Virus record (IMG/VR): IMGVR_UViG_3300025168_000026
Coordinates: 1-31,226 of that record
Source: a virus
Reading direction: 5' to 3' (one strand)
DNA: 31,226 bases
The position numbers and the translations under genes were made by a program. The notes under the pieces were generated by a model. It saw only the letters and a list, made by a program, of their open reading frames with translations, did no database searches and had not been told where the DNA came from. This document shows, piece by piece, positions 14,173 through 19,949 of the stretch; positions within the stretch are counted from its first letter, which is position 1, and the number at the start of each line of letters is the position of its first letter.

Positions 14173-14184
14173 TTGTTCTGTTTT
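14170..14184 (-). promoter_or_regulatory. AACAGAAC start-proximal element (before 82-aa gene)
   Basis: AAAACAGAACAA abuts the ATG at 14172, 24 bases downstream of the TATATTTG box. Confidence 0.55.
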
Positions 14185-14208
14185 TGCGTTGGCTTAATTA
14201 CCAATACC

Positions 14209-14250
14209 CAAATATAAAACAAATTATCTTATAAACAATAAATTTAATAA
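14209..14250 (-). promoter_or_regulatory. Bacteroidetes-type promoter (TTG-N19-TATATTTG)
   Basis: TTG (14236-14238) and TATATTTG (14209-14216) are separated by 19 bases on the minus strand, exactly as at 7231-7260. The upstream 20 bases (14231-14250) are identical to 7253-7272, including TTATTAAATTT. It drives the run of early genes from 14172 downward. Confidence 0.75.
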
Positions 14251-14251
14251 C

Positions 14252-14674
14252 TTATTTTTCAGAAATATTAATATTTATAATACTAGCCTGATTTTCAGTT
14301 AGTAAATAAACATCTTTTAGAAGTCTTTTTTTTGTCCACATAGTAGTATCCGGGCAATATTTTTTCACAGGTGCAGGTAATTCTATCGTATTGAGCCAAT
14401 ACAAGAAGTTACCTTTTGGGTCATTAACAAAGTATAGTTTTATAACCTTTTCATCTAATGCCATTAAGGCATCATACTTATCTTTTTCAAGCATTTTTTC
14501 ATCATAATGCTTATTCCTGAATTTCATTTCAATAACACAGTCAATTCCTTTTGGTGTTTTACCAATAGCATCATAAATAGTAAATCCTTCACCTGTATGT
14601 TTTAAATCCCAACCATCTAAGTTCAGCAGGAAGACCACAGCCTTTTCCCACTTGTTAATCTTTTTTATCCCCAT
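14252..14674 (-). CDS. Small PD-(D/E)XK-like nuclease (140 aa)
   Basis: The core KGIDCVIEMKFRNK (42-55) has the D45...E49-x-K51 arrangement of PD-(D/E)XK nucleases, with preceding strands (GEGFTIYDAIG) as in that fold. KDKYDALM follows, then a strand (VIKLYFVND). It could resolve or nick DNA in replication or act as a host-DNA nuclease. It overlaps the 72-aa gene by 20 bases and is the last gene before the 14.2-kb promoter. The fold is inferred from motif spacing alone. Confidence 0.55.
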   Translation of the reverse strand: MGIKKINKWEKAVVFLLNLDGWDLKHTGEGFTIYDAIGKTPKGIDCVIEMKFRNKHYDEKMLEKDKYDALMALDEKVIKLYFVNDPKGNFLYWLNTIELPAPVKKYCPDTTMWTKKRLLKDVYLLTENQASIININISEK

Positions 14675-14873
14675 TATCCCAAATGATGTTCAAATCTTTT
14701 ATCCATCTTTTTATAACTTTAGGGGAGCAGGTGCAAGGTTTGTAAAATGTGTGCTTGTAATACTTTGAGTGGAGTTGGCAAACCAATTCAAATTCGATAG
14801 CTGATATGTGCTGTCCATTTCCCAATCTAAATTTCTGCCAATCAATTCTGTCTTCGTTATCAAATTTTACCAT
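14655..14873 (-). CDS. Hypothetical protein (72 aa)
   Basis: It starts MVKFDNEDRIDWQKFRLGNG and contains FELVCQLHSKYYKHTFYKPC, then TCSPKVIKRWIKDLN. The Cys pair and basic C-terminal helix hint at nucleic-acid contact. ATG 14873 overlaps the stop of the 48-aa gene. Family unknown. Confidence 0.6.
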   Translation of the reverse strand: MVKFDNEDRIDWQKFRLGNGQHISAIEFELVCQLHSKYYKHTFYKPCTCSPKVIKRWIKDLNIIWDNGDKKD

Positions 14874-15013
14874 CTTTTAATTTTTAAATCATTTAGGTTT
14901 TTTCTTCTTTTATCACAGTTGCATTTGCTTCCTCTAAATGTATGATATTTTTCTACAATAAATTTAATGCCTGTGTATTTTGTTATGTAGTAAATTAAGT
15001 CCCCTAGTCTCAT
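14867..15013 (-). CDS. Small basic protein with CxC motif (48 aa)
   Basis: ATG 15013 overlaps the TGA of the upstream nuclease-like gene, and its TAA overlaps the next ATG region. The protein reads MRLGDLIYYITKYTGIKFIV, then GSKCNCDKRRKNLND. Similar short 'GD.I.YIT.YTGIK..V...C.C..R' proteins occur in phages of this host group by my recollection, with no known function. It is coupled at both ends. Confidence 0.65.
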   Translation of the reverse strand: MRLGDLIYYITKYTGIKFIVEKYHTFRGSKCNCDKRRKNLNDLKIKRW

Positions 15014-15354
15014 AATAAATCTTTTAATGGTAATAAAATTCCTTTGCTTGTATTATTATCACCTCCTTTTTTATCTCTATTTGTTTCAATAAATTTTCTG
15101 CACCTTTTTTTTAAATCTTCTGTTTTTATTAAATGAAAAGTATCATTAAAACAAAAACAATAATAATCTGCTTGTGTTGTGCTTATACCACTTTTTTTAT
15201 TTCTAGATTCATACTCTACATAAACGTTCCCTGTTTTTAATGCTTGTAAATCATATTTGACTTCAATAGTTTTAGAATTAAAAATTTCAGCTAATTGTTT
15301 TTCTTTAACTTGACCAACTTTTAAATCATATTTAAAATCATTATTAAAATTCAT
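15010..15354 (-). CDS. Putative PD-(D/E)XK-type endonuclease (114 aa)
   Basis: Residues 30-61 carry IEVKYD, TGNVYVEYESR and KKSGISTTQADYY. The 'EVK.D......TGN..VE.E.R.K.SGI..T.ADY' pattern recurs in small phage and bacterial proteins with a restriction-endonuclease-like fold. The rest is short helices. A Holliday-junction or branch-cutting role would suit its place beside replication genes. It overlaps the sigma factor stop (ATGA), so it is made from the same message. The catalytic assignment is tentative. Confidence 0.55.
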   Translation of the reverse strand: MNFNNDFKYDLKVGQVKEKQLAEIFNSKTIEVKYDLQALKTGNVYVEYESRNKKSGISTTQADYYCFCFNDTFHLIKTEDLKKRCRKFIETNRDKKGGDNNTSKGILLPLKDLL

Positions 15355-15830
15355 AATAGTTTTTTTAATTTGTCCTTTACTTTTCTGTAGGTGTTATAAA
15401 GCGAATAATATTCAATGTAGGAATTTCTAGAAAAATCAGCAATGCTTTCCCCTTCGTTTATTATTTCAAACACTTTTCTATCATACCAAAACATATTCTT
15501 TAATTCATCTTTTACAATACCATATGCTTCATCATAATCAACATCAAAATCATATTGAGATAAATTTGTATCTTCAATGTTTATAATTTTAATATTCTTT
15601 CCTTTTCTTTTTAAATCAATGTATAAAGTTTTTAGGACTTTAAAGATGTAGTAATAGTTTATTTCATCTTCATACATTATGTCTAAGCCATTTTCTAACT
15701 TCAATAGTATTTTTATATACATTTCTTGTACAATGTCTTCTGCTATTGTTTTACTGCATCCAAAAGACAAAACTATGTTAATCCAAGTTTTATGCTTCTT
15801 TGCCAACAATATCATTTTCTTTTGTACCAT
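15351..15830 (-). CDS. Phage-encoded ECF-like RNA polymerase sigma factor
   Basis: A 159-aa protein with the two-domain plan of an ECF sigma. Region 2 is at about 10-78: LAKKHKTWINIVLSFG, AEDIVQEMYIKIL (30-42), then YYYIFKVLKTLYIDLKRKGK (59-78), the part that binds the -10 element. An acidic linker follows. Region 4 is at about 112-159: MFWYDRKVFEIINEGESIAD, a helix-turn-helix-like segment, and a basic end. It would redirect host RNA polymerase to phage promoters. The CGTTATA sites before the late operons are the obvious candidate targets, since ECF -10 elements often contain CGT. The link is inference. Confidence 0.72.
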   Translation of the reverse strand: MVQKKMILLAKKHKTWINIVLSFGCSKTIAEDIVQEMYIKILLKLENGLDIMYEDEINYYYIFKVLKTLYIDLKRKGKNIKIINIEDTNLSQYDFDVDYDEAYGIVKDELKNMFWYDRKVFEIINEGESIADFSRNSYIEYYSLYNTYRKVKDKLKKLL

Positions 15831-15834
15831 TTTA

Positions 15835-16680
15835 CTATTTTAATGGGTCATATAAATCCCCAACTATTTGAGGTAATCCAAATTCATTAACTTCAAAGCT
15901 AAATGTTTCAAAAGCATAACCTCTGCTTCTACCACATTTAACAGTTACCCAATCTTTGTTTACTGTATTGGCTTCTAATTGTATTACTGTCTCAGCTTTC
16001 TTTTCTAAGAATGAACCAAGATGCCCTGTGCCTAGTTTTAAACTACCAAAGTTTTGATGTATAACGTTAATAATGTGACATTTGTATTTTGCTGACCATT
16101 CCATTAATTTTTGAACCACCTGATTGCTTTCTGAGATGTTATTTGCATCTGAGCATAAATCAGCAATTCCATCAATAATAACTAAAGAAGGTGTTTTAAT
16201 TTTTTCCCTTAAATAGTAATCTATAAATTCAATTCTCATTTTATAATCGATTGACCTTAAACCAAAGGTATGATAAATTTCTGAATCTATATTTGAATCC
16301 ATTTTATGAACCCTTTCAAAGACCTTTTGGCAATGCCACAATCCTTGTTCTGTGTCAATATGTACTAACTGACCATCATTACCCTTATGTCCTTTAATAT
16401 CACCCCCAAATTGATTTGAACCACTAAGATAGCAGGAAGCTAATAATGATATAAAAAATGTTTTCTTTGTTTTTGGTGGTGCAGTAACTACAGATAGATT
16501 TCCATAAGTTCCTATTGGTATTGGAACAATCAAATCACCTTCAATTTTATTTGATTTTACAACTTTCTCACCAAAGGATAATGCCACAGGTGGATATGCT
16601 ATTTTTTCTTTTGAATCTACAAAGCAGTCTTGTTCTATAAACTGCATCAACATATTGTGTTCGTTCTGTTTTTCTGTCAT
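15835..16680 (-). CDS. RecA-like ATPase of the RepA/AAA_25 type (replication or recombination)
   Basis: I place the start at ATG 16680 (MTEKQNEHNM). The upstream ATG at 16707 lies inside a terminator hairpin and would add nine unlikely residues. The 281-aa protein has Walker A APPKTKKT (67-74), an acidic strand VHIDTEQG (106-113) and Walker B LVIIDG (166-171), then INVIHQNFGS, which fits a RecA-fold sensor. This resembles RepA-type hexameric helicases and related phage ATPases. With no DnaB-like helicase in the genome, it may load or be the replicative helicase, next to SSB. The nonstandard Walker A (T-K-K-T) is typical of this subgroup. Confidence 0.75.
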   Translation of the reverse strand: MTEKQNEHNMLMQFIEQDCFVDSKEKIAYPPVALSFGEKVVKSNKIEGDLIVPIPIGTYGNLSVVTAPPKTKKTFFISLLASCYLSGSNQFGGDIKGHKGNDGQLVHIDTEQGLWHCQKVFERVHKMDSNIDSEIYHTFGLRSIDYKMRIEFIDYYLREKIKTPSLVIIDGIADLCSDANNISESNQVVQKLMEWSAKYKCHIINVIHQNFGSLKLGTGHLGSFLEKKAETVIQLEANTVNKDWVTVKCGRSRGYAFETFSFEVNEFGLPQIVGDLYDPLK

Positions 16681-16693
16681 TTGATAAATATAT

Positions 16694-16730
16694 AAAAAAA
16701 AAGGCATAGATAATAAAACCTACACCTTTT
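16694..16730 (-). terminator. Rho-independent terminator or attenuator between SSB and ATPase genes
   Basis: The minus-strand RNA pairs AAAAGGUGUAG with CUAUGCCUUUU (11 bp, two G-U pairs) around a 10-base loop and continues into a U run. It lies inside the apparent operon, 14 bases before the ATPase start, and no promoter box is visible after it. Partial termination lowering expression of the ATPase and sigma genes is possible. Confidence 0.75.
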
Positions 16731-16748
16731 AATTAAAAATGGTTAGTT

Positions 16749-17048
16749 TTAAAATGGTAAGTCTGCATCTGCAGTTGCTGCAACATTTGCAGGTGCATCT
16801 TCTTTTTCTGCTAAAGTAATATTTCCATCAGTCCAAAATACTTTTCCATTTCCTAAGTAATTTTTTTTAACTTTAGCATCCCTTTCTTCTTTGGTTTGAC
16901 TATCCATAAAAGCAACATTATTACCATATCTAGTTTCATCTTGAACTGATATGGTTAAATTGTAATATACTGCTCCATCTTTTCCTTTTACAAATTTTTC
17001 CTTTGGTAATTTGTCAACTCTAATTGACCCTTTAATTAATGTACTCAT
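16749..17048 (-). CDS. ssb: Single-stranded DNA-binding protein-like
   Basis: A short (99 aa) OB-fold-type protein: MSTLIKGSIRVDKLPKEKFV, YYNLTISVQDE, NNVAFMDSQ and KVFWTDGNITL. It ends in a flexible Ala-rich linker and an acidic tip DADLPF, matching the D-D-x-P-F partner-binding tail of bacterial SSBs. It would coat ssDNA and recruit host or phage proteins. It is the last gene before the terminator at 16694. Confidence 0.75.
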   Translation of the reverse strand: MSTLIKGSIRVDKLPKEKFVKGKDGAVYYNLTISVQDETRYGNNVAFMDSQTKEERDAKVKKNYLGNGKVFWTDGNITLAEKEDAPANVAATADADLPF

Positions 17049-17073
17049 AGTTTATTTATTTAGTTGTTAATAT

Positions 17074-17469
17074 TTATTTCTTTTTAAAATCTTCTGATTC
17101 ATCTTCACCAAAAACCCCTAGTTCATAAAAGCCTGTAAGTTTTAAAACTGCCCTGCTTAATGCCCTTTTCTCTGCCATCTCAGCAACATACCAACTATTG
17201 CAGTTTCCATCTTTGTAATTAGCTGCTTTTAAAGCACTACCAAAAGTTTCTAATACTGTAGTAGGTTTACTTGAAATAAATGCCTTAGATTTAAATACTG
17301 CAAAGTTAGTTTCACATCTTACAACCTCATAAGTTATAGTGATGTTTTCTTTTGCTTGGATTTTTTCAATCCCTTGTCTTGTGATAATCACATAATGCTG
17401 ATGCTTGTAAACATCATCCTTTTGCAAATCATACTTTTTGTAAAGTTCTACTAATTTTTCTCTGTTCAT
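17074..17469 (-). CDS. Putative ssDNA/recombination accessory protein (131 aa)
   Basis: I choose ATG 17469 (MNREKLVELYKKYDL), in ATGA overlap with the upstream 44-aa gene; fifteen earlier codons in frame are low-complexity Ser/Lys. The distinctive stretch is WYVAEMAEKRALSRAVLKLT, then ELGVFGEDESEDF. The AEMAEKRALSRAV pattern resembles stretches in phage ssDNA-annealing protein groups, and the gene directly precedes SSB, where such genes are often found. I cannot place it firmly in a family. Confidence 0.6.
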   Translation of the reverse strand: MNREKLVELYKKYDLQKDDVYKHQHYVIITRQGIEKIQAKENITITYEVVRCETNFAVFKSKAFISSKPTTVLETFGSALKAANYKDGNCNSWYVAEMAEKRALSRAVLKLTGFYELGVFGEDESEDFKKK

Positions 17470-17600
17470 TGATTTTGATTTTGATTCATAACTTCTATTT
17501 GTGCTTCTAAACATTCTAAGTTGCTCAGCAATGCTTGAACTCTATATTCGTACTCCTGAATAATCGTTGAGGTTGTTTGGTTTGAAAAGTTTATAGCCAT
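17466..17600 (-). CDS. Small helical protein (44 aa)
   Basis: ATG 17600 lies one base after the stop of the 49-aa gene, and its TGA overlaps the ATG of the next gene. The protein is MAINFSNQTTSTIIQEYEYR, then a helix (VQALLSNLECLEAQIEVM) and an Asn/Gln repeat end. It fixes the start of its downstream neighbour. Function unknown. Confidence 0.55.
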   Translation of the reverse strand: MAINFSNQTTSTIIQEYEYRVQALLSNLECLEAQIEVMNQNQNQ

Positions 17601-17601
17601 C

Positions 17602-17751
17602 TTAATCTAGATTTAATAATGTTGATTTTGCTATTTCTAACCTTCTGTAAATTGCAATCTGCTCAAAAGCATCTGCATTTAATACAGCACCTTTAAGCTG
17701 TTCTTCTAAGGATTTAATTTCCTTACTTAATGTTGTTCTTTGTGTTTCCAT
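17602..17751 (-). CDS. Small coiled-coil-like protein (49 aa)
   Basis: ATG 17751 is preceded by AAACAGAACAGA and directly follows a terminator hairpin. The protein is METQRTTLSKEIKSLEEQLK, then NADAFEQIAIYRRLEIAKST, with a heptad-like pattern over its whole length. Perhaps a dimerising accessory factor; no family recognised. Confidence 0.55.
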   Translation of the reverse strand: METQRTTLSKEIKSLEEQLKGAVLNADAFEQIAIYRRLEIAKSTLLNLD

Positions 17752-17763
17752 TCTGTTCTGTTT
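17749..17763 (-). promoter_or_regulatory. AACAGAAC start-proximal element (before 49-aa gene)
   Basis: AAACAGAACAG lies one base from the ATG at 17751, directly after the U run of a terminator and with no promoter box between. If transcripts get past the hairpin, this element would be the only signal here. Confidence 0.5.
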
Positions 17764-17786
17764 AAAAAGGGAGGTTTTACCCCCCT
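17764..17786 (-). terminator. Rho-independent terminator or attenuator
   Basis: The minus-strand RNA pairs AGGGGGG with CCUCCCU (7 bp, one G-U) around UAAAA, followed by U5. It lies ten bases after the 74-aa gene and 13 before the next start, so it should reduce read-through to the SSB cluster. Confidence 0.75.
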
Positions 17787-17795
17787 CGTTAGTTT

Positions 17796-18020
17796 TTATA
17801 TTTTTGCTAGTATTTCCTCGTTAGCTTTTATTATTTTTTCTATCTCTGATTTATCATTAAAAAACAAATCTAAAAGCGTTTTATAAGATTTAATAGTTGA
17901 CCATTCTTCATCTGTTAAATCGTAACTTTTATCTTGCCATTTATCTAATAAAGATATTAGCATTCTGTAAGTTCTGTTGTTACTTTTGTAAGCTTCTGTA
18001 ATAATTGCTGAATTTTTCAT
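17796..18020 (-). CDS. Hypothetical early protein (74 aa)
   Basis: First gene after the promoter at 18050, with AAAACAGAACAAA before its ATG. The protein is helical: MKNSAIITEAYKSNNRTYRM, LISLLDKWQDKSYDLTDEEW and a C-terminal Lys/Glu helix. A terminator follows immediately, so it may be expressed more strongly than the genes beyond. Function unknown. Confidence 0.6.
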   Translation of the reverse strand: MKNSAIITEAYKSNNRTYRMLISLLDKWQDKSYDLTDEEWSTIKSYKTLLDLFFNDKSEIEKIIKANEEILAKI

Positions 18021-18033
18021 TTTGTTCTGTTTT
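18018..18033 (-). promoter_or_regulatory. AACAGAAC start-proximal element (before 74-aa gene)
   Basis: AAAACAGAACAAA runs up to the ATG at 18020. A related stretch, AACAGAACAGAACG, lies nearby in the opposite orientation at about 18130-18143. Confidence 0.5.
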
Positions 18034-18049
18034 ATTTATTAATATTAAA

Positions 18050-18077
18050 CAAATATACACAAAAAATTTAATAACTA
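18050..18077 (-). promoter_or_regulatory. Bacteroidetes-type promoter (TATATTTG)
   Basis: TATATTTG lies at 18050-18057. The -33 position has TAG in place of TTG at a 17-base spacing. The TTATTAAATTT block shared by the other two early promoters is present but 17 bases closer (18064-18074). It follows the NinG terminator and serves the 74-aa gene. Confidence 0.6.
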
Positions 18078-18089
18078 ACTATAAAAGAC

Positions 18090-18125
18090 AAAAAAAAAGG
18101 ATAAAAAATTAATTTTACCCCCTTT
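18090..18125 (-). terminator. Rho-independent terminator after ninG
   Basis: The minus-strand RNA pairs GGGUAAAA with UUUUAUCC around UUAAUU, can be extended by outer G-U and A-U pairs, and ends in nine U. It separates the NinG unit from the 18050 promoter. Confidence 0.72.
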
Positions 18126-18158
18126 CTTTAACAGAACAGAACGTTCAAATGTAGTGAT

Positions 18159-18554
18159 TTACATTGATTCTACAAAGGTTTTATATCTTTTTATCATATC
18201 TTCTAATTCAAAGTCTGCTATTTTTACTATCTGCTGTGCCTTAATGTGTAATCTTCTTGCAGTTCCTTCACCATATTTAGCATCTAGGTTTACAGCAAAT
18301 TTGTATTGCTCCCCATATTTAAAAACGTTGCAACCTGCACATTGTACCTGACAGTTTATTTCATCCCATCTAGTTGAATAATGTTTACGAGATTGAAAAT
18401 GTCCGTTCTGCAATTTCTTCCAATGGTCTTCTTTTCCACAGGTGAAGCAAGTAGCTTTTTCATTATCTGAATTTTTAAGTCTGATATATTGGCTAAATAC
18501 AGTATCTAACTTTTTAACTAATTTGCTTCTAGTAAGTTTTTTTCTAGATGGCAT
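18159..18554 (-). CDS. ninG: NinG-like recombination protein (Rap family)
   Basis: A 131-aa protein matching lambda NinG/Rap, a structure-specific endonuclease acting on Holliday junctions and D-loops. It starts with a basic stretch (MPSRKKLTRSKLVKK), then CFTC (36-39), LQNGHFQSRKHYSTRW (48-63, with H52) and CQVQCAGCNVFKYG, including C72 and C75. The two CxxC pairs and the NGHF motif are the family's HNH-like zinc site. It is close to the normal length of its phage relatives. It overlaps the 53-aa gene by 11 bases and is followed by a terminator. Confidence 0.88.
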   Translation of the reverse strand: MPSRKKLTRSKLVKKLDTVFSQYIRLKNSDNEKATCFTCGKEDHWKKLQNGHFQSRKHYSTRWDEINCQVQCAGCNVFKYGEQYKFAVNLDAKYGEGTARRLHIKAQQIVKIADFELEDMIKRYKTFVESM

Positions 18555-18705
18555 TGTCTAAGATTTCAATAATATGTCTGATATCACTTCTTTCAAATTT
18601 ACCATCTACCTTTCCATTGTATGTTTCAAAATTAATTGAATACATATCTTTTTCTTCTTTTTTATCTTCTTTGTAAAGGTGTTTTACATCTAGTTTAAAC
18701 TTCAT
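18544..18705 (-). CDS. Small charged protein (53 aa)
   Basis: ATG 18705 opens MKFKLDVKHLYKEDKKEEKD, then YSINFETYNGKVDGKFERSD and a helix (IRHIIEILDNAI). Its stop lies 11 bases inside ninG, so the two are probably coupled. It is the first gene after the AT-rich repeat region. Function unknown. Confidence 0.55.
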   Translation of the reverse strand: MKFKLDVKHLYKEDKKEEKDMYSINFETYNGKVDGKFERSDIRHIIEILDNAI

Positions 18706-18785
18706 AATTTTAAATTTTTGATTAAAAGATTTTTTTTTGTAGAATAAAAATAATAAATTTGAATTTTTTATTTACTACAGATATC

Positions 18786-18843
18786 TAAAAATAAATATTA
18801 AAACAAATATAATAAAAATAAATATAAATATAATAAAAATAAA
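18786..18843. repeat. AT-rich direct repeats in an intergenic region; possible origin or promoter region
   Basis: An 18-base unit (AAATATAATAAAAATAAA) occurs perfectly at 18805-18822 and 18826-18843, a 21-base period. The shorter TAAAAATAAATAT also occurs at 18786 and 18813. A TATATTTG box (minus strand, 18804-18811) lies within it, without a TTG partner. This is part of the longest gene-free stretch (18706-18866), between the lysis and recombination genes. A duplex-unwinding element, iterons or curved promoter DNA are all possible. Confidence 0.6.
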
Positions 18844-18866
18844 GACTTAGGAATTATAATTAAAGA

Positions 18867-19316
18867 TTACTTTCCCATTGATTTAAACTTTTCTACACCT
18901 CTAGAACCAAAATAAGCAACATAAACAGTTATTAAAAGTGATTTAAGTAAATCTATCCATTGACTATCTACTCCAAAATCAATATTTAAAGAATCTAACA
19001 GGATTAAAAAAATCATTGATACAGTCAAAAATATTAAAGTCATTGGTCTTGTGTTCTTAGATAACCAACTATCTGAAGCCATATCTGATTCCCAACGCTT
19101 AGTCACCTCCTGCATTTCCATTACATCTATTTCAAGCAGTTTTAAAGCAATATCTTTATCTTCCTTTGATATATTAGTATCTTTTTGAATTAAGTCTTTA
19201 GCCTTGCTTAAAATACCTACAGATGGAAATGCATCACCTATTATGTTTAAAAGTTTAGGTGCTGCACCTTTAAGAAATTTACCAACCTTAGTTTCTGAGA
19301 ATTTTTTCTTTGGCAT
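18867..19316 (-). CDS. Holin-like protein (3TM holin / phage membrane protein family)
   Basis: A 149-aa protein with a soluble helical N-terminus (MPKKKFSETKVGKFLKGAAP) and the family-typical block WLSKNTRPMTLIFLTVSMIF, LILLDSL, WIDLLKSLLITVYVAYFGSR and GVEKF. Two hydrophobic spans are clear (about 91-110 and 124-140). The pattern 'W.S.NTRP...L' followed by 'AYFG.RG.EK' matches holins of the 3TM superfamily. It would make the inner-membrane lesion that lets the M15 endolysin reach the wall. It ends the late unit beginning at 24921. Confidence 0.78.
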   Translation of the reverse strand: MPKKKFSETKVGKFLKGAAPKLLNIIGDAFPSVGILSKAKDLIQKDTNISKEDKDIALKLLEIDVMEMQEVTKRWESDMASDSWLSKNTRPMTLIFLTVSMIFLILLDSLNIDFGVDSQWIDLLKSLLITVYVAYFGSRGVEKFKSMGK

Positions 19317-19317
19317 A

Positions 19318-19473
19318 TTATTCTTTTTTATTCTTATTTAATAAATACCATTTTTGAATAGTGTATCCAATCGTAATAGCTAATAAAATAATCTTTAATC
19401 CTACATCAATGTGGGTCATTGAAATTGTAAATGTACTGAGGTTTATAATTATAGTCTTGTAATCGGTTATCAT
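19318..19473 (-). CDS. Small single-span membrane protein (51 aa), lysis region
   Basis: ATG 19473 overlaps the TGA of the upstream gene (ATGA), and the stop lies one base before the holin-like start. The sequence is MITDYKTIIINLSTFTIS, then THIDVGLKIILLAITIGYTI and a basic end (WYLLNKNKKE): one membrane span with a positive C-terminus. Position next to holin and endolysin genes suggests a second lysis component such as a small holin or antiholin. The two overlaps make it a confident gene but not a confident function. Confidence 0.65.
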   Translation of the reverse strand: MITDYKTIIINLSTFTISMTHIDVGLKIILLAITIGYTIQKWYLLNKNKKE

Positions 19474-19934
19474 TTCTTGTCAATTTGTTGTAGCTTTTTA
19501 GCTGCCCAATTAATACCTGATGTTCCTCCCCAACCTAACCAAGCAACATAACCTTTGTCTTTCCAAGGTGTGCTTTTAAATTCAGGACTTACTTCTGCAT
19601 TCTTTTGATGTCTCCTAAATGCTGACATTCTAGCAATAGTTTCCCTGCTTATATTTTCACCCTTTGCTAATTGATTTGCCCTAGTCCACCCAACCTGTGT
19701 CATACCCTTAACCTCACCTTTGTGTTTATCCCTCCACCTTAGAACTTTCTTAGCATTATTCTTTGCACTTTGTGGGTAGTCATTGTAAGTTTCTAAGTTT
19801 ATCATCTTACCTTGAAAAGAACGATAACAAATGGCTATAGCTTGAGATTTATCGTGATACTGCATTACCTGTGGAACACAACGAATCATAAAATCACTTT
19901 GCTTTTCACCTATTTTTTTGTTTGGTATTGGCAT
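19470..19934 (-). CDS. Phage structural-accessory protein with two conserved phage modules (154 aa)
   Basis: The first 40 residues (KIGEKQSDFMIRCVP, then QAIAICYRSFQGKM) resemble a short Cys module of the form 'F..RC......QA.AIC'. Residues about 45-150 form a second module: ETYNDYPQSAKNNAKKVLRW, GWTRANQLAKGENISRETIA, RMSAFRRHQKNAE and YVAWLGWGGTSGINWA. By my recollection both modules are usually found attached to prohead protease or portal proteins in other phages; here they stand alone in the lysis region. Role unknown. Confidence 0.6.
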   Translation of the reverse strand: MPIPNKKIGEKQSDFMIRCVPQVMQYHDKSQAIAICYRSFQGKMINLETYNDYPQSAKNNAKKVLRWRDKHKGEVKGMTQVGWTRANQLAKGENISRETIARMSAFRRHQKNAEVSPEFKSTPWKDKGYVAWLGWGGTSGINWAAKKLQQIDKK

Positions 19935-19949
19935 ATCTTAACAATTTTT

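Noticed and set aside
16055-16075. TATAACG (CGTTATA on the minus strand) at about 16060 as another late promoter
   Set aside because: It is inside the ATPase coding sequence (Asn-Val-Ile-His), with no gene start nearby and no upstream A tract at the right distance.
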